Of a stretch of 45,934 bases of DNA, positions 25,262 through 33,725 are shown in pieces. How positions within the stretch are numbered: position 1 is the stretch's first letter; every line of letters begins with the position of its first letter. This stretch comes from Chloroflexota bacterium (lineage in GTDB: Bacteria > Chloroflexota > Ktedonobacteria > Ktedonobacterales > JADMIN01). The notes under the pieces are model-generated. The model was given only the letters and a program-made list of their open reading frames with translations. It had not been told where the DNA came from and ran no database searches. The stretch spans positions 1-45,934 of the forward strand of contig JAJPKE010000005.1 in NCBI GenBank assembly GCA_021323855.1, written 5' to 3'. The position numbers were made by a program, and so were the translations under genes.

Positions 25262-25978
25262 ATGATACAAACAAGAGAAATAGAACATTCACGACAACTG
25301 AAGACGCAATGGGAAGACGTGGCGCAGGCCAGATGGTACACGCTGGATGGCGCAACGCAGGTCATCGGCGTGGATTGCGATGGCGTGCTGGCCTCCGACC
25401 GGCTGCTCTGGCGGCGTATGCACGCGCGCTTCCCGCAGCATATCCCCGCGCGTTATGAGGATTTGCTGACCTTTGAATGGCCGCGCGCCACCGAGGAGAC
25501 GCAGGCGCTCTGCGAAGAACTCAGCGCGGACCGCGAATTTATGACGCAACTGGCGCCAATCCCACATATGACACACGCGCTCCACTGGCTGCGCAACGCT
25601 GGCTACACGGTGCATATCATCACCGCCCGGCCACACTGTGTGTTGGGCGCAACCCGGCGCTGGCTACGTATGCACGGCGTTTCGGAGTGCGTGGAAGAGA
25701 TTCACTGCGTCGAAAGTGGGCTGGCAAAGGTGCCGCTGGCGCAGGAATTGGGCTGCGTATCCTTCGTTGAGGATAACCACAATACCGCCGAAGCAATGGG
25801 CGCCGCAGGTATTCGCAGCTATCTGCTCGACGCCCCCTATAACCAGCTACCAACACAACACAGCCGCCGCATGCACGGCTGGCGCGCGCTGCTGGCTGAT
25901 CTGGCGCAGACGCTGCCCACGCCCACCCATCCACGCCAGACACAGCCCTCGCTGGCGGCGCATATGCTGGCCTCCTAG
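25262..25978 (+). CDS. HAD-superfamily 5'-nucleotidase-like phosphatase
   Basis: 238 aa from ATG 25262 (GAGAG upstream; the frame is open further, from 25181, through the leader). HAD motifs: motif I VDCDGVLA (nucleophile and acid Asp), motif II IITARP, and motif III FVEDNHNTAEAMGAAGI. The pattern is that of the NT5C/YqfW group, which removes phosphate from (deoxy)nucleoside monophosphates in the cytoplasm; substrate is inferred. It ends with a Pro/Gln/His-rich tail. It is preceded by a structured leader, which suggests regulation at RNA level. Downstream the 191-aa protein gene is convergent. Confidence 0.88.
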   Translation: MIQTREIEHSRQLKTQWEDVAQARWYTLDGATQVIGVDCDGVLASDRLLWRRMHARFPQHIPARYEDLLTFEWPRATEETQALCEELSADREFMTQLAPIPHMTHALHWLRNAGYTVHIITARPHCVLGATRRWLRMHGVSECVEEIHCVESGLAKVPLAQELGCVSFVEDNHNTAEAMGAAGIRSYLLDAPYNQLPTQHSRRMHGWRALLADLAQTLPTPTHPRQTQPSLAAHMLAS

Positions 25979-26053
25979 CCAACAGATGCGCCTGCCCCAC
26001 CCGGCTGGCTGCCTCACTATGCGATATCCATCTGCCAATCCGCCAATCCGCCA

Positions 26054-26629
26054 TTATTGCGCCAGTGGATTCGCCGCGCTCAACACCTGCTGCACCGCCG
26101 TGGCGAGCTTGCTATAGGTGCCGTCACGCATGCGTGCAAAGTCGTTCATCCAGAAGCGACCGCCCATGTTTTTCGCCAGGTCTGCCTTGTCTTCCGGCGT
26201 CAGCGTCACCAGGTCTCGATACAGGTCGGTGACGCCTGCCAGCGCGCGGTTGATCTGGTCAATCCCTGCCAGCTCTTTCTCGGTAAAAGCGGCGTAGGTA
26301 TCAGCCTCCAGCCGTTCCCAGCGTGAGAAGCTCCAATGTGGCAGGTCATAGCCGAGCAGACCATTCTCCGCCAGTGCCGCCAGATGCTCCTGGACATTCT
26401 GCTTCTGCTCTTTGTCGAGCGCGTTGATGGTGCGCCAGAAGTTGTCGAGCGATGCGCGATTGCTCGCCACCTCCAGTGCCAGCAATCGCCGGGCACTGGC
26501 GTAGAGCCGCCGGGTATTCTGATCTTCGCGCCGTTGCGCCAGATATTGCGCGACGATGACTGCAATGACGCCGGGCAGCGACGCCGCAAAGACCGAGGCG
26601 ACATTCTGCCAGAAATTGCTCCCAAACAT
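26054..26629 (-). CDS. Single-span membrane protein of unknown function
   Basis: 191 aa from ATG 26629 (GGGGAGAG seven bases upstream); the frame is open for 21 more codons. One N-terminal membrane span (about 9-28) followed by a helical cytoplasmic domain with a coiled-coil-like start (QRREDQNTRRLYASARRLL) and the block WERLEADTYAAF. This layout occurs in many uncharacterised phage-defence or stress-related membrane proteins, but nothing here proves that. Convergent with the HAD gene. Short 8-bp tandem repeats (CCAATCCG) lie at 26034-26050, near its stop. Confidence 0.75.
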   Translation of the reverse strand: MFGSNFWQNVASVFAASLPGVIAVIVAQYLAQRREDQNTRRLYASARRLLALEVASNRASLDNFWRTINALDKEQKQNVQEHLAALAENGLLGYDLPHWSFSRWERLEADTYAAFTEKELAGIDQINRALAGVTDLYRDLVTLTPEDKADLAKNMGGRFWMNDFARMRDGTYSKLATAVQQVLSAANPLAQ

Positions 26630-26797
26630 GCGCTTGCTCTCCCCACACTCCCGGATCAACAATCGTTGCGCTTTAGCTCTTGTCCGCGCCATTCTACCAT
26701 GCCAGCGTTTATCCGCCTACCATGTCCTATCAGCATGCGATATATCTGCGATATACTCTGGTCGGATGTTCGCAGTTGTGAGCAGGTGGAGATGCAC

Positions 26798-27358
26798 ATG
26801 GGGCAGAATACGGTAAATGACACACGGCTCGTGTCGCTTGTGCCGGACCTTGCGGCGAGCTTCTGGGAGATGATGGAAGAGTTTGCCGCAGCGGGCGAGC
26901 CAATTCTCAGCGCGCAGGCGCTCCAACTGGCGCGCAACGATTTTGGCGCGTATATCCGGCTGCTCGAAGATATGGCGCAGGGAATCGGGTTGCCACCCGG
27001 TTATGTGCCGCAGACAACCTACTGGCTCGCTGGCACAGGAAACGATGGCACGGATGGCGTGGTGTTGCTGGGCGAGGGACATCTGCGCCATACGCTCACC
27101 CTGGCGCTCCAGGATGTCGGCGGGCACATTGGCTATCGCATCAGGCCAGCGGCGCGCGGACATGGCTATGGTACACGGCTGCTGGCGCTGCTGTTGGAGA
27201 AGGCGCGCCAGCATTCCCTGAGCCGCGTGCTGCTCACCTGCGATAGCGACAATATCGCTTCGGCGCGCGTCATCGAACGCAACGGCGGCCAACTGGTCAG
27301 CGAGGGACTGTCTTCCTCCATTGGCAAGCAGGTGAGGCGTTATTGGATCGAGCTATGA
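26798..27358 (+). CDS. GNAT-family N-acetyltransferase
   Basis: 186 aa from ATG 26798, which lies six bases after AGGTGGAG (ATG 26792 overlaps that site). Acetyl-CoA loop: IRPAARGHGYGTRLLALLLEKA (first 20 residues of the motif region), with the Arg-x-x-Gly-x-Gly pattern, then LLTCDSDNIASARVIERNGGQ, the typical end of the fold. The block LPPGYVPQTTYWLAG earlier in the protein matches the YqaB/predicted-acetyltransferase group. Transfers an acetyl group to an amine; the acceptor is unknown. A TATACT word near 26753 may be its promoter. Confidence 0.9.
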   Translation: MGQNTVNDTRLVSLVPDLAASFWEMMEEFAAAGEPILSAQALQLARNDFGAYIRLLEDMAQGIGLPPGYVPQTTYWLAGTGNDGTDGVVLLGEGHLRHTLTLALQDVGGHIGYRIRPAARGHGYGTRLLALLLEKARQHSLSRVLLTCDSDNIASARVIERNGGQLVSEGLSSSIGKQVRRYWIEL

Positions 27359-27389
27359 AGTTGGGTGGCCAGAGGAATAACGAACAGGC

Positions 27390-28106
27390 TCATTCGCTGG
27401 CCTTTGCTTTGACGCTGAGTATCTGCGCTGCGTGGTCATGGGCGTGCGCCGCATAGATGCGCAGCCAGTCCTCGACGCTATAGCTCCCCTGTTCGCTGTG
27501 GGTGCCTTCGCGGGTCCATTCCTCTTCGGTCAGCCAGTCGAGCAGTTCGGCGCTGGCGGCGCGAACGGCGCGTAGCAGTTCCAGCGACGCGCCGATAGGA
27601 CGGTCGTAGTGCAGCTTGCGCGCGAACAATTCTTCGTCGTAGCCCTGGATGACCGGCTGATTTTCCGCCAGTAGCCGCCGCAGACGAATGGCGGAAGTCG
27701 TCTCGCTATCGGCAAGGTGATGCACGATCTGGCGCGGGGTCCAGCCGCCCTCCGCCGGCTGTTGATCCAGCTCGGCCTCGGAGAGTTGGTCCACCGCCTC
27801 GCGCACGACGCGATAGCCATCTTTATACTGCTCGATCAGCGCGTCGCGTTCCGCATGGTCCATGTGTAAATGCTCCATCAGGTGTAGCGCGCGGCGATTG
27901 ACCAGCACAATAGCGACCATCGGCGCGACGAAGATCAACAACATGGCGCCGATGATATAGCCAGCGGGATTGCCACGCACGATTTCGACGATCACCAGCA
28001 CCGTAATCAGCGTGACCAGGAACACCGTCAGGCGGCGCGAAGGTGGCATGATCTGCGTCAGTCCGGCAAGGCCCCGCGAATACGTGAAACGAGAATCAGA
28101 AGACAT
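27390..28106 (-). CDS. Membrane-anchored DinB-family protein
   Basis: 238 aa from ATG 28106 (GGAGG upstream; the open frame extends 24 more codons). Two membrane spans at about 24-42 and 47-68 are followed by a DinB-like four-helix metal-binding domain: GWTPRQIVHHLADSE provides the first histidine(s), and YAAHAHDHAAQI the last ones. DinB proteins often act as thiol-dependent transferases or metal hydrolases; most are soluble, so the attached membrane anchor is unusual. Substrate unknown. It ends convergently with the acetyltransferase gene. Confidence 0.85.
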   Translation of the reverse strand: MSSDSRFTYSRGLAGLTQIMPPSRRLTVFLVTLITVLVIVEIVRGNPAGYIIGAMLLIFVAPMVAIVLVNRRALHLMEHLHMDHAERDALIEQYKDGYRVVREAVDQLSEAELDQQPAEGGWTPRQIVHHLADSETTSAIRLRRLLAENQPVIQGYDEELFARKLHYDRPIGASLELLRAVRAASAELLDWLTEEEWTREGTHSEQGSYSVEDWLRIYAAHAHDHAAQILSVKAKASE

Positions 28107-28271
28107 GCAGCCACTAACCTCCGGCGCGCGTTCCTGGGTTTTGTGATGTAATAGTTGCGCCACTGTAGAATGCGGCACAGGCTATAGCGTATCCCACAGA
28201 TGGACGCGGCGCAAACAATGTGGCACTCGACATTTGGAAATATGTTTGAGATGGTTTGTCGAAGAATATTG

Positions 28272-28314
28272 AAAAGCCCTGTTTGGCTTGCAATGGAAAC
28301 AAGCCAAACAGGGC
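28272..28314 (-). terminator. Intrinsic terminator for the small membrane protein gene
   Basis: A perfect 15-bp stem, GCCCTGTTTGGCTTG (28276-28290) with its complement (28300-28314), 9-nt loop. On the minus strand it is followed by TTTTC (28275-28271). It lies 33 bp after the stop at 28347. Confidence 0.9.
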
Positions 28315-28346
28315 AATTTGCTGCTAGCGCGCGGAAGCTGTTGAAC

Positions 28347-28649
28347 TCAGGCCGTATGGCTCGTTGTCGGTCCAGCTATGCCGTAGATCAACGCGCCCAA
28401 TGGGCCAAGCAAGAAAACCTCGATCAGCCAGCCCCAGCGTCCTAGACGCGCAGTGGTAATCAGGCCGAAAAGCCATGCAATAGCAGCGATGGCAAGGCCA
28501 ATCTCAAAGAGCAAGCGCCCAAAAGGGATGACAGGGTCAACAAGACATTGCCTATTATCCACACATTGGAGTGGTTTATGTAGAAGAACAAATCCAATGC
28601 TCAGGCTTAGCATCGCGCCAATGCTCAGCAACATGGATGTGCGTTTCAT
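28347..28649 (-). CDS. Small three-span membrane protein
   Basis: 100 aa from ATG 28649 (AAGGAG nine bases upstream). Three hydrophobic segments at about 6-24, 43-64 and 70-92. A CVDNRQCLVD loop holds two cysteines, which could form a disulfide outside. The C-terminal FLLGPLGALIYGIAGP segment resembles small membrane proteins that fold as two short helices. It has a clear ribosome site and a strong terminator, which support a real gene. No family recognised. Confidence 0.75.
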   Translation of the reverse strand: MKRTSMLLSIGAMLSLSIGFVLLHKPLQCVDNRQCLVDPVIPFGRLLFEIGLAIAAIAWLFGLITTARLGRWGWLIEVFLLGPLGALIYGIAGPTTSHTA

Positions 28650-28754
28650 AACGTATTCTCCTTCAAGGATAGAATGAAGTATCCTTGAGCAGATACACCT
28701 CCCATAGCTCAGCCAGAGATAACCCCTCAAGGAGCCAGGATAAACTCAAGAGTT

Positions 28755-29648
28755 TCATCGCTGCAATCTTAGCCGGTACGTCATCGCGGCGGTTTTGCCC
28801 CAAAGCCATGCCTGCTCGTCGTCGCTGAGCGCTGCCGTGACCTCACGCATCACCTGGATGCACTCGGCATAGGGGCCGCTGAGCGTGCTGACCGGCCAAT
28901 CGCTGCCAAAGAGCAGCCGCTCTGCGCCGAAAAGCGCCAGCACACTATCGAGATAGGGACGCAGGGTAGCGGCGGTGATGGGCGGCGGGTCGGCCAGCCC
29001 TTGAATGGCCGAACATTTGAGAAAGACGTTGGGGAGCGCGGCCAGTGGTCGCATCTGCGCGGTCCAGGACGCGATACCGCCGGGAGTCAGCGGCAGACCG
29101 GCGAAGTGATTGATGACAAAGCGCGTCTCTGGGTGCGTGCGCATCGCCTCGATTGCCGCTGGCAGCGTCGCTTCATCCGGCAGCAGATCACAGGTGAAGT
29201 TGCGGGCAGCCAGCGCACGTAAGCCACCACCCAGCGATTGCCAGCCGGCCTCATCCTGTGGCAGCGGCATGAGGCGAATGCCCTTGAAGAGCGGATACCC
29301 GGCGAGGTGATCCAACGTCTCGCCAGCATCGGCGGCGGCCAGATCAACCCAGCCGACGACGCCGGCAATGTGGGGATAGTCACGGGCAAGCTCCAGCAGC
29401 CAGCGCGTCTCCGCCACTGAATTATCCGCCTGGATGACGACGCTATACTGGATGCCGCACGCCTGCATCTGCGGCAGAATATCGGGCGGCATATAATCGC
29501 GCAGCATCTCCGGGAGATTGATCTGCCGGTTCCAGCCGTAGGCGAAGCGCGCCAGTTGCCAGTAATGCTGGTGCGCATCAACGGTTGGGACGATAGGAGA
29601 TGCCTGCGACTGGCTGGTTTGATTGGATTGCTCTGGTGACATCGGCAT
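28755..29648 (-). CDS. Amidohydrolase family 2 protein (L-fuconolactonase-like)
   Basis: 297 aa from ATG 29648 (GAGGG upstream). TIM-barrel metal hydrolase: VDAHQHYW holds the His-x-His pair at the first strand, VVIQADNS and GVVGWVDL follow, VINHFAG supplies another His, and LLFGSDWPVS the last Asp. This is the COG3618 group, which opens lactones of sugars (for example L-fucono- or rhamnono-lactone) in the cytoplasm. Specificity is uncertain. It is divergent from the TetR gene, and the gap between them contains the TetR promoter; a shared regulator site is therefore possible. Confidence 0.88.
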   Translation of the reverse strand: MPMSPEQSNQTSQSQASPIVPTVDAHQHYWQLARFAYGWNRQINLPEMLRDYMPPDILPQMQACGIQYSVVIQADNSVAETRWLLELARDYPHIAGVVGWVDLAAADAGETLDHLAGYPLFKGIRLMPLPQDEAGWQSLGGGLRALAARNFTCDLLPDEATLPAAIEAMRTHPETRFVINHFAGLPLTPGGIASWTAQMRPLAALPNVFLKCSAIQGLADPPPITAATLRPYLDSVLALFGAERLLFGSDWPVSTLSGPYAECIQVMREVTAALSDDEQAWLWGKTAAMTYRLRLQR

Positions 29649-29737
29649 CGTATTCCCTCGATTTCTGCCTATCATTCATCTATCGCAGACAATACCACCA
29701 ATCCCAAGAGTTTTGTCCAAATTGCTCCACCTACCTC

Positions 29738-29766
29738 TTGACAAACGCTCGTGCTGCTGGTATTTA
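29738..29766 (+). promoter_or_regulatory. Promoter of the TetR gene
   Basis: Consensus -35 TTGACA (29738-29743), 17-bp spacer, -10 TATTTA (29761-29766). Confidence 0.75.
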
Positions 29767-29767
29767 T

Positions 29768-29783
29768 TTGTTTGACCAAACAA
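29768..29783. promoter_or_regulatory. Palindrome at the TetR start site (likely operator)
   Basis: TTGTTTG-AC-CAAACAA is a perfect 16-bp palindrome sitting one base after the -10, over the expected start of transcription. Bound repressor would block this promoter. A related site lies before the exporter gene (30612). Confidence 0.65.
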
Positions 29784-29813
29784 TTCTTGTAACGAAATGA
29801 GGTAGTGGTTCGT

Positions 29814-30503
29814 ATGCCCCGCAAACCTGCCGTGCCGGGAGTGGATCGGCGTCAGCAGATACTTGACGCAGCGCTCGATGTCTTTGCCGAGCGCGGCTTC
29901 GATGGCGCCACCACGCAGGAAATTGCCGACCGGGCAGACGTGGCGCAGGGGCTGATCTATTTCTACTTCAAAGAGGGTGGTAAGGTGCAACTGCTGCTGG
30001 CGGCCTGTGACCGGCAGACCGCCGTTGCGCTGGCGCAGCTCGATGAACGCGCGCAAGGTGAGCAAGACCTTCCGACGGACGCGGCGCTCGAACACATGGT
30101 TTCGCGCTTCGTGCGTGTGCTGGATGCGCCGCGTACCGGCAAGCTCCTGAACATCATGGCGCGCGAAGAAGGCCGCCTGCGGCCACACGCGCAGGGCGAA
30201 GACAATGACACCATCTCGCTCGTGGCGATTCGCATCTATGACGAATTGGAGAACTTTCTCTGCGCACACAGTACCCGCGAGCAGGTTTCCAAAGGTGATG
30301 CTTCACTCGCAGCAAATTTGTTTACCGGCTCGCTGGTGGCACTGATGGTCCGGCGCGCGCTCCATGAGCCAAATGCCAGCTACATGACGCGAGAGGACAT
30401 CAGCCGTATGCTGGCCGAGATGGTTGGCGCATGGCTGGCCGCACGAACAGGGCAAATTGGCATAGTACCGGCAGGTGAATCTGCACGAGAGGCCAGCGAG
30501 TAA
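29814..30503 (+). CDS. TetR-family transcriptional regulator
   Basis: 229 aa from ATG 29814; a GTG at 29805 is also in frame, closer to GAGGT. N-terminal DNA-binding helices: RRQQILDAALDVFAERGF, then ATTQEIADRADVAQGLIYFYF (first part quoted), the classic TetR helix-turn-helix with the YFYF end. The C-terminal ~150 residues form the effector-binding and dimer domain with no recognisable ligand signature. It precedes a multidrug exporter gene, and matching palindromes stand before both, so it most likely represses itself and the exporter until a drug binds. The stop codon lies in a family B edge (30489-30510). Confidence 0.93.
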   Translation: MPRKPAVPGVDRRQQILDAALDVFAERGFDGATTQEIADRADVAQGLIYFYFKEGGKVQLLLAACDRQTAVALAQLDERAQGEQDLPTDAALEHMVSRFVRVLDAPRTGKLLNIMAREEGRLRPHAQGEDNDTISLVAIRIYDELENFLCAHSTREQVSKGDASLAANLFTGSLVALMVRRALHEPNASYMTREDISRMLAEMVGAWLAARTGQIGIVPAGESAREASE

Positions 30504-30515
30504 ACCCGCGCCTAT
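30489..30515 (+). repeat. Family B repeat edge at the TetR stop codon
   Basis: GCGAGT-AA-ACCCGC hairpin with the stop TAA at its tip, followed by CGCGCCT. An 18-bp stretch (30489-30506) is identical to 12228-12245 inside cysW. Confidence 0.6.
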
Positions 30516-30552
30516 ACAGAGCTAGCAACAGGCATGGCAGGCGGCACCCGTA

Positions 30553-30600
30553 CTCCCCTCTCCCGCGCACGGGGGAGGGGCTGGGGGTAGGGGTTTTCTG
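30553..30600 (+). repeat. Family A palindromic repeat, terminator-like
   Basis: CCCCTCTCCCGCGCACGGGG, then GAGGGGCTGGGGGTAGGGG and TTTTCTG. The hairpin plus T-run between the TetR gene and the exporter gene may stop read-through. Confidence 0.7.
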
Positions 30601-30611
30601 CGCTGTCGGAA

Positions 30612-30631
30612 TTGGTTGGTCAATCAAACAA
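30612..30631. promoter_or_regulatory. Operator-like palindrome before the exporter gene
   Basis: TTGGTTGGTCAATCAAACAA: outer arms TTGGTTG and CAAACAA match those of the site at 29768 except one base, with 6 instead of 2 central bases. Located 38 bp before the exporter start, in its promoter region. Confidence 0.5.
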
Positions 30632-30668
30632 AAACTTACAGTAAGGGGAAAGCAAAGGGGAGTTCCAC

Positions 30669-32609
30669 ATGGCACGAGAATCTACGGATGCCACACACGC
30701 CGCTTCGTCTCAGACGGCGGAGCAACCTGCGCCATCTGCATCATATCGTTCCGCCGGTGGTCGTCGGCTACACGGCGTAGCGCTGGTCAGCGTGCTGGCG
30801 GCGCTGATGCTGACGCTGCTGCTCGAAGCGCTCGACCAAACGGTGGTCGGCACGGCGCTGCCCAAGATCATCGCACAACTCAACGGCTTCGACCGCTACA
30901 CCTGGGTGGTAACGGCGTATCTGCTCGCCTCCACGACGATGATTCCGATTGTCAGCAAGCTCTCGGATCAGTTTGGCCGCAAGTGGTTCTTTATCGTCGG
31001 CGTAGTGCTGTTTCTGCTTGGCTCAGCGCTCTCCGGCGCCTCGCAGACGATGAATCAGCTCATCGCTTTCCGTGCTTTGCAGGGGCTTGGCTCCGGCATC
31101 GGCATTGCGCTGGTCTTCACGGTCGTCGGCGATATCTTCCCGCCCGCCGAACGCGCCAAATGGCAGGGCATCTTCGCCGCCGTCTATGGCTTCTCCAGCG
31201 TCGTTGGGCCGACCGCTGGCGGCTGGCTCACCGATAATGGCCCGCTGGTGGGTAACTTCATCACCAACGACACCCGCTGGCGCTGGGTCTTCTATGTCAA
31301 TCTGCCGCTGGGCATTCTGGCGCTCGCCGCTATTCTCATCTTCCTGCCAACCAACATTTCGGTGCGCAGCAACCGCCTGACCGGTCTTGCCGCCTTCCGG
31401 CGCATAGACTTCCTGGGCGCAGCGCTGGCCTCCACTGCGACAATCTGCCTGCTGCTCGGCCTCACCTGGGGCAGCGACCAGACCTATGACTGGAACTCGC
31501 CGCAGGTCATCGGCACGCTGGTGGCCGCCGCCGTCCTCTACACTATCTTCTTCATCGCAGAGCGGTTCGCTGTCGAGCCGATTCTGCCGCTGGACCTCTT
31601 CCGTAACCGTGTCTTCGCAGCGGATTCGCTGCTGACGCTGACCTCCGGTATGGTGCTGCTCTCGCTGGTGATCTATCTGCCGCTGTTCTTGCAGGGCGTC
31701 TTGCGCGAATCCGCTACCAACTCTGGCGAGGTGATTACGCCGCTGACCATCAGCCTGGTGATCGGCTCGACCTTCGCTGGCATCATGATTGCTCGCCTGG
31801 CGCGCTATCAAATCGTCACCATCATCGGCGCGGCGCTGCTGACCATCGGCACCTTCCTGCTGAGCCGCATGTCCGCCTCGACCAGCATCTTCACTGCCGC
31901 CTGCTTCATGGTGATCGCCGGGTTGGGGATGGGCTGCTTCTTCCCAGTGTTGACGCTGGCGGTGCAGAATGCCATCCCGCGCAGCCGCATGGGCGTCGGC
32001 ACCGGCGCCATCACCTATCTGCGCGCGCTCGGCCAGACGCTTGGCGTCGCCATCACGGGCACCGTCGTCAACAACACGATTGCCAGCGACATCCAAAACC
32101 GTTTGCCAGCAGCGGCCAAAGCCCAGATTCCGCCGGTGGCGCTCAAATACGCCACCAATCCGCAGGTGTTGGTCAGCCCACAGTATCACGATCAGGTGGT
32201 GGCGCAGGGGCTAGAGCAGGCACTGAAGCATGGCGTGCCGGGCCTCTCCAAGAGCATCGCTACGCAGATCGCCACACAGCAAACGGCAAATATTCCTGCC
32301 GGCCCGCAGCATGACCAGGCGTTCGCCACGATCTATCAACAGGTATTGCCCCAGGCAGTCGCACAGGCGACCAAGATCATCACCGATGGCGTGCATAGCC
32401 TCTATGCGCAGGTGTTCGCGGCGCTGCGGGTCTCGCTGGAGGTCGGCATCCAGCATGGCTTCGTTACGGTGCTCATTTTCTGTATCGGCGTCATTGCCGG
32501 GGCGCTGCTGCTCAAAGATGTGCCGCTGGCGAAGGAGTTCCGCGAGTCGCATGCAGGGTCCGAAGGCGGCGGAAAATCTGAAGATGCGACCGAGTATGTG
32601 GCGTTATAG
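30669..32609 (+). CDS. DHA2-family multidrug efflux MFS transporter (EmrB/QacA type)
   Basis: 646 aa; ATG follows AAAGGGGAG. Fourteen membrane spans are expected. Diagnostic motifs: motif D1 LLEALDQTVVGTALPKI in span 1, motif A SKLSDQFGRKWFF between spans 2 and 3, motif B LIAFRALQGLGSGIGIAL in span 4, and motif C VVGPTAGGWLTD in span 5. It is longer than usual: an ~35-residue polar head and an ~110-residue insertion between spans 13 and 14 (about 475-610, Gln/Ala-rich). Exports drugs or toxic compounds with protons. Probably controlled by the TetR protein encoded upstream. Confidence 0.94.
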   Translation: MARESTDATHAASSQTAEQPAPSASYRSAGGRRLHGVALVSVLAALMLTLLLEALDQTVVGTALPKIIAQLNGFDRYTWVVTAYLLASTTMIPIVSKLSDQFGRKWFFIVGVVLFLLGSALSGASQTMNQLIAFRALQGLGSGIGIALVFTVVGDIFPPAERAKWQGIFAAVYGFSSVVGPTAGGWLTDNGPLVGNFITNDTRWRWVFYVNLPLGILALAAILIFLPTNISVRSNRLTGLAAFRRIDFLGAALASTATICLLLGLTWGSDQTYDWNSPQVIGTLVAAAVLYTIFFIAERFAVEPILPLDLFRNRVFAADSLLTLTSGMVLLSLVIYLPLFLQGVLRESATNSGEVITPLTISLVIGSTFAGIMIARLARYQIVTIIGAALLTIGTFLLSRMSASTSIFTAACFMVIAGLGMGCFFPVLTLAVQNAIPRSRMGVGTGAITYLRALGQTLGVAITGTVVNNTIASDIQNRLPAAAKAQIPPVALKYATNPQVLVSPQYHDQVVAQGLEQALKHGVPGLSKSIATQIATQQTANIPAGPQHDQAFATIYQQVLPQAVAQATKIITDGVHSLYAQVFAALRVSLEVGIQHGFVTVLIFCIGVIAGALLLKDVPLAKEFRESHAGSEGGGKSEDATEYVAL

Positions 32610-32610
32610 A

Positions 32611-32647
32611 CCTCACCCCTACCCCCTCTCCCATGAGGAGAGGGGCC
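32611..32647. repeat. Family A palindromic repeat
   Basis: Begins one base after the exporter stop codon: CCTCACCCCTAC, then CCCTCTCC-CATGA-GGAGAGGGG. Likely helps end exporter transcription. Confidence 0.75.
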
Positions 32648-32707
32648 GCTGGGCTAGATATCTCTGTTTCCTAGAATGCTCCGTTTGCTACGCGCTGGGA
32701 GATTTTC

Positions 32708-33658
32708 ATGAGCAACTCAAGCGATACGAAGCGAGTGATTGTTACCGGAGCGACGGGTCTGATCGGCAGCGCGCTCTGCGCCGCGTTGCAGCAGCGGGGC
32801 TATGCCGTTGTCGTCTTCTCGCGCGATCCCGATGCTGCGCGCGCAAAACTGCCGGATGCCGCCGCATATGTCGCCTGGCAACCGTCGGAAACGCCGGGTT
32901 CCTGGGCTGGACACCTCGATGGCGCATACGGCGTGGTGCATCTGGCGGGTGGCTCGCTCTTTACGGGGCGGCAGACAGAAGACAGCGTGCGCACTGAGAC
33001 GGCCAGCCGCGTTCAAGCGATTCACGGACTGGTGACGGCGATGGCGCAGGCAACGAACAAACCGCAGGTATTCATCAGCGCATCCTCGGTCGGCGCCTAT
33101 GGTTACGCTGGATTCAGCGACGCTGAATATACCGAGGAGAGTCCGGCGGGAGAAGACTTTTGGGGGCGCGATAGCGCCAAGTGGGAGGAGGCTGCTCTGA
33201 CTGCTCAACAGCATGGCGTGCGTACCGTCGTGCTGCGCCCCGGCTATGTGCTGGCAGCGCAGCCAGGGGGCGGACTGGCGCAGCAGGTGGCGCAGTTCCG
33301 GCGTGGCTTTGGCGGACCAGTGTTACCCGGTCGTCAATGGTCGCCGTGGGTACATCTGGCTGATGTAGCAGGACTGGCGCTCTTTGCGCTGGAAGATGCG
33401 CGTGTGCAGGGTCCGCTGAATGTGGTCGCGCCGGGCATCGTGCGCAATCGCGAGTTTTCGCGCCTGTTGGGGCAGGCGGTGGGCAAGCCGTCCTGGCTGC
33501 CCGTCCCGGGCTTTGCCCTGCGGATGGGATTGGGCATCGCCGCCGATATCATCGTTCATGGGCGGCGTGTCATTCCAGCGAAGGCGCTGGCGCTCGGCTA
33601 CGCATTTCAGTACCCCACTTTGCCAGCTGCGCTCCGCGATTTGATATCGCAGATGTAG
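32708..33658 (+). CDS. TIGR01777/SDR39U1-type epimerase
   Basis: 316 aa; ATG has GGGAG six bases upstream. Extended short-chain dehydrogenase fold: nucleotide-binding loop VTGATGLIGSAL at residues 10-21, then VVHLAGGSLF, SASSVGAYG (active-site region, where the usual Tyr-x-x-x-Lys is not conserved in this subfamily) and VVLRPGYVLA. The C-terminal DUF1731 part holds NVVAPGIVRNREFSRLLG. The bacterial members are called YfcH-like; biological substrate unknown. Converges with the aldo/keto reductase gene across a terminator hairpin. Confidence 0.93.
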   Translation: MSNSSDTKRVIVTGATGLIGSALCAALQQRGYAVVVFSRDPDAARAKLPDAAAYVAWQPSETPGSWAGHLDGAYGVVHLAGGSLFTGRQTEDSVRTETASRVQAIHGLVTAMAQATNKPQVFISASSVGAYGYAGFSDAEYTEESPAGEDFWGRDSAKWEEAALTAQQHGVRTVVLRPGYVLAAQPGGGLAQQVAQFRRGFGGPVLPGRQWSPWVHLADVAGLALFALEDARVQGPLNVVAPGIVRNREFSRLLGQAVGKPSWLPVPGFALRMGLGIAADIIVHGRRVIPAKALALGYAFQYPTLPAALRDLISQM

Positions 33659-33676
33659 CGCATGCGCACTATTGCG

Positions 33677-33711
33677 CCGGTCCTTCTCCTCTAAGCAAAG
33701 AGAAGGACTGG
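33677..33711. terminator. Bidirectional terminator hairpin
   Basis: CCGGTCCTTCTC (33677-33688) pairs with GAGAAGGACTGG (33700-33711), 12 bp with one wobble, between two convergent genes. T-runs are weak on both sides. Confidence 0.7.
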
Positions 33712-33725
33712 CAGATGAGTAGTAT

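Noticed and set aside
31023..32189. Long minus-strand open frame across the exporter gene
   Set aside because: It is fully antisense to a clear MFS gene, its translation is highly polar (Gln, Asp, Glu, Arg), and it lacks a start site.
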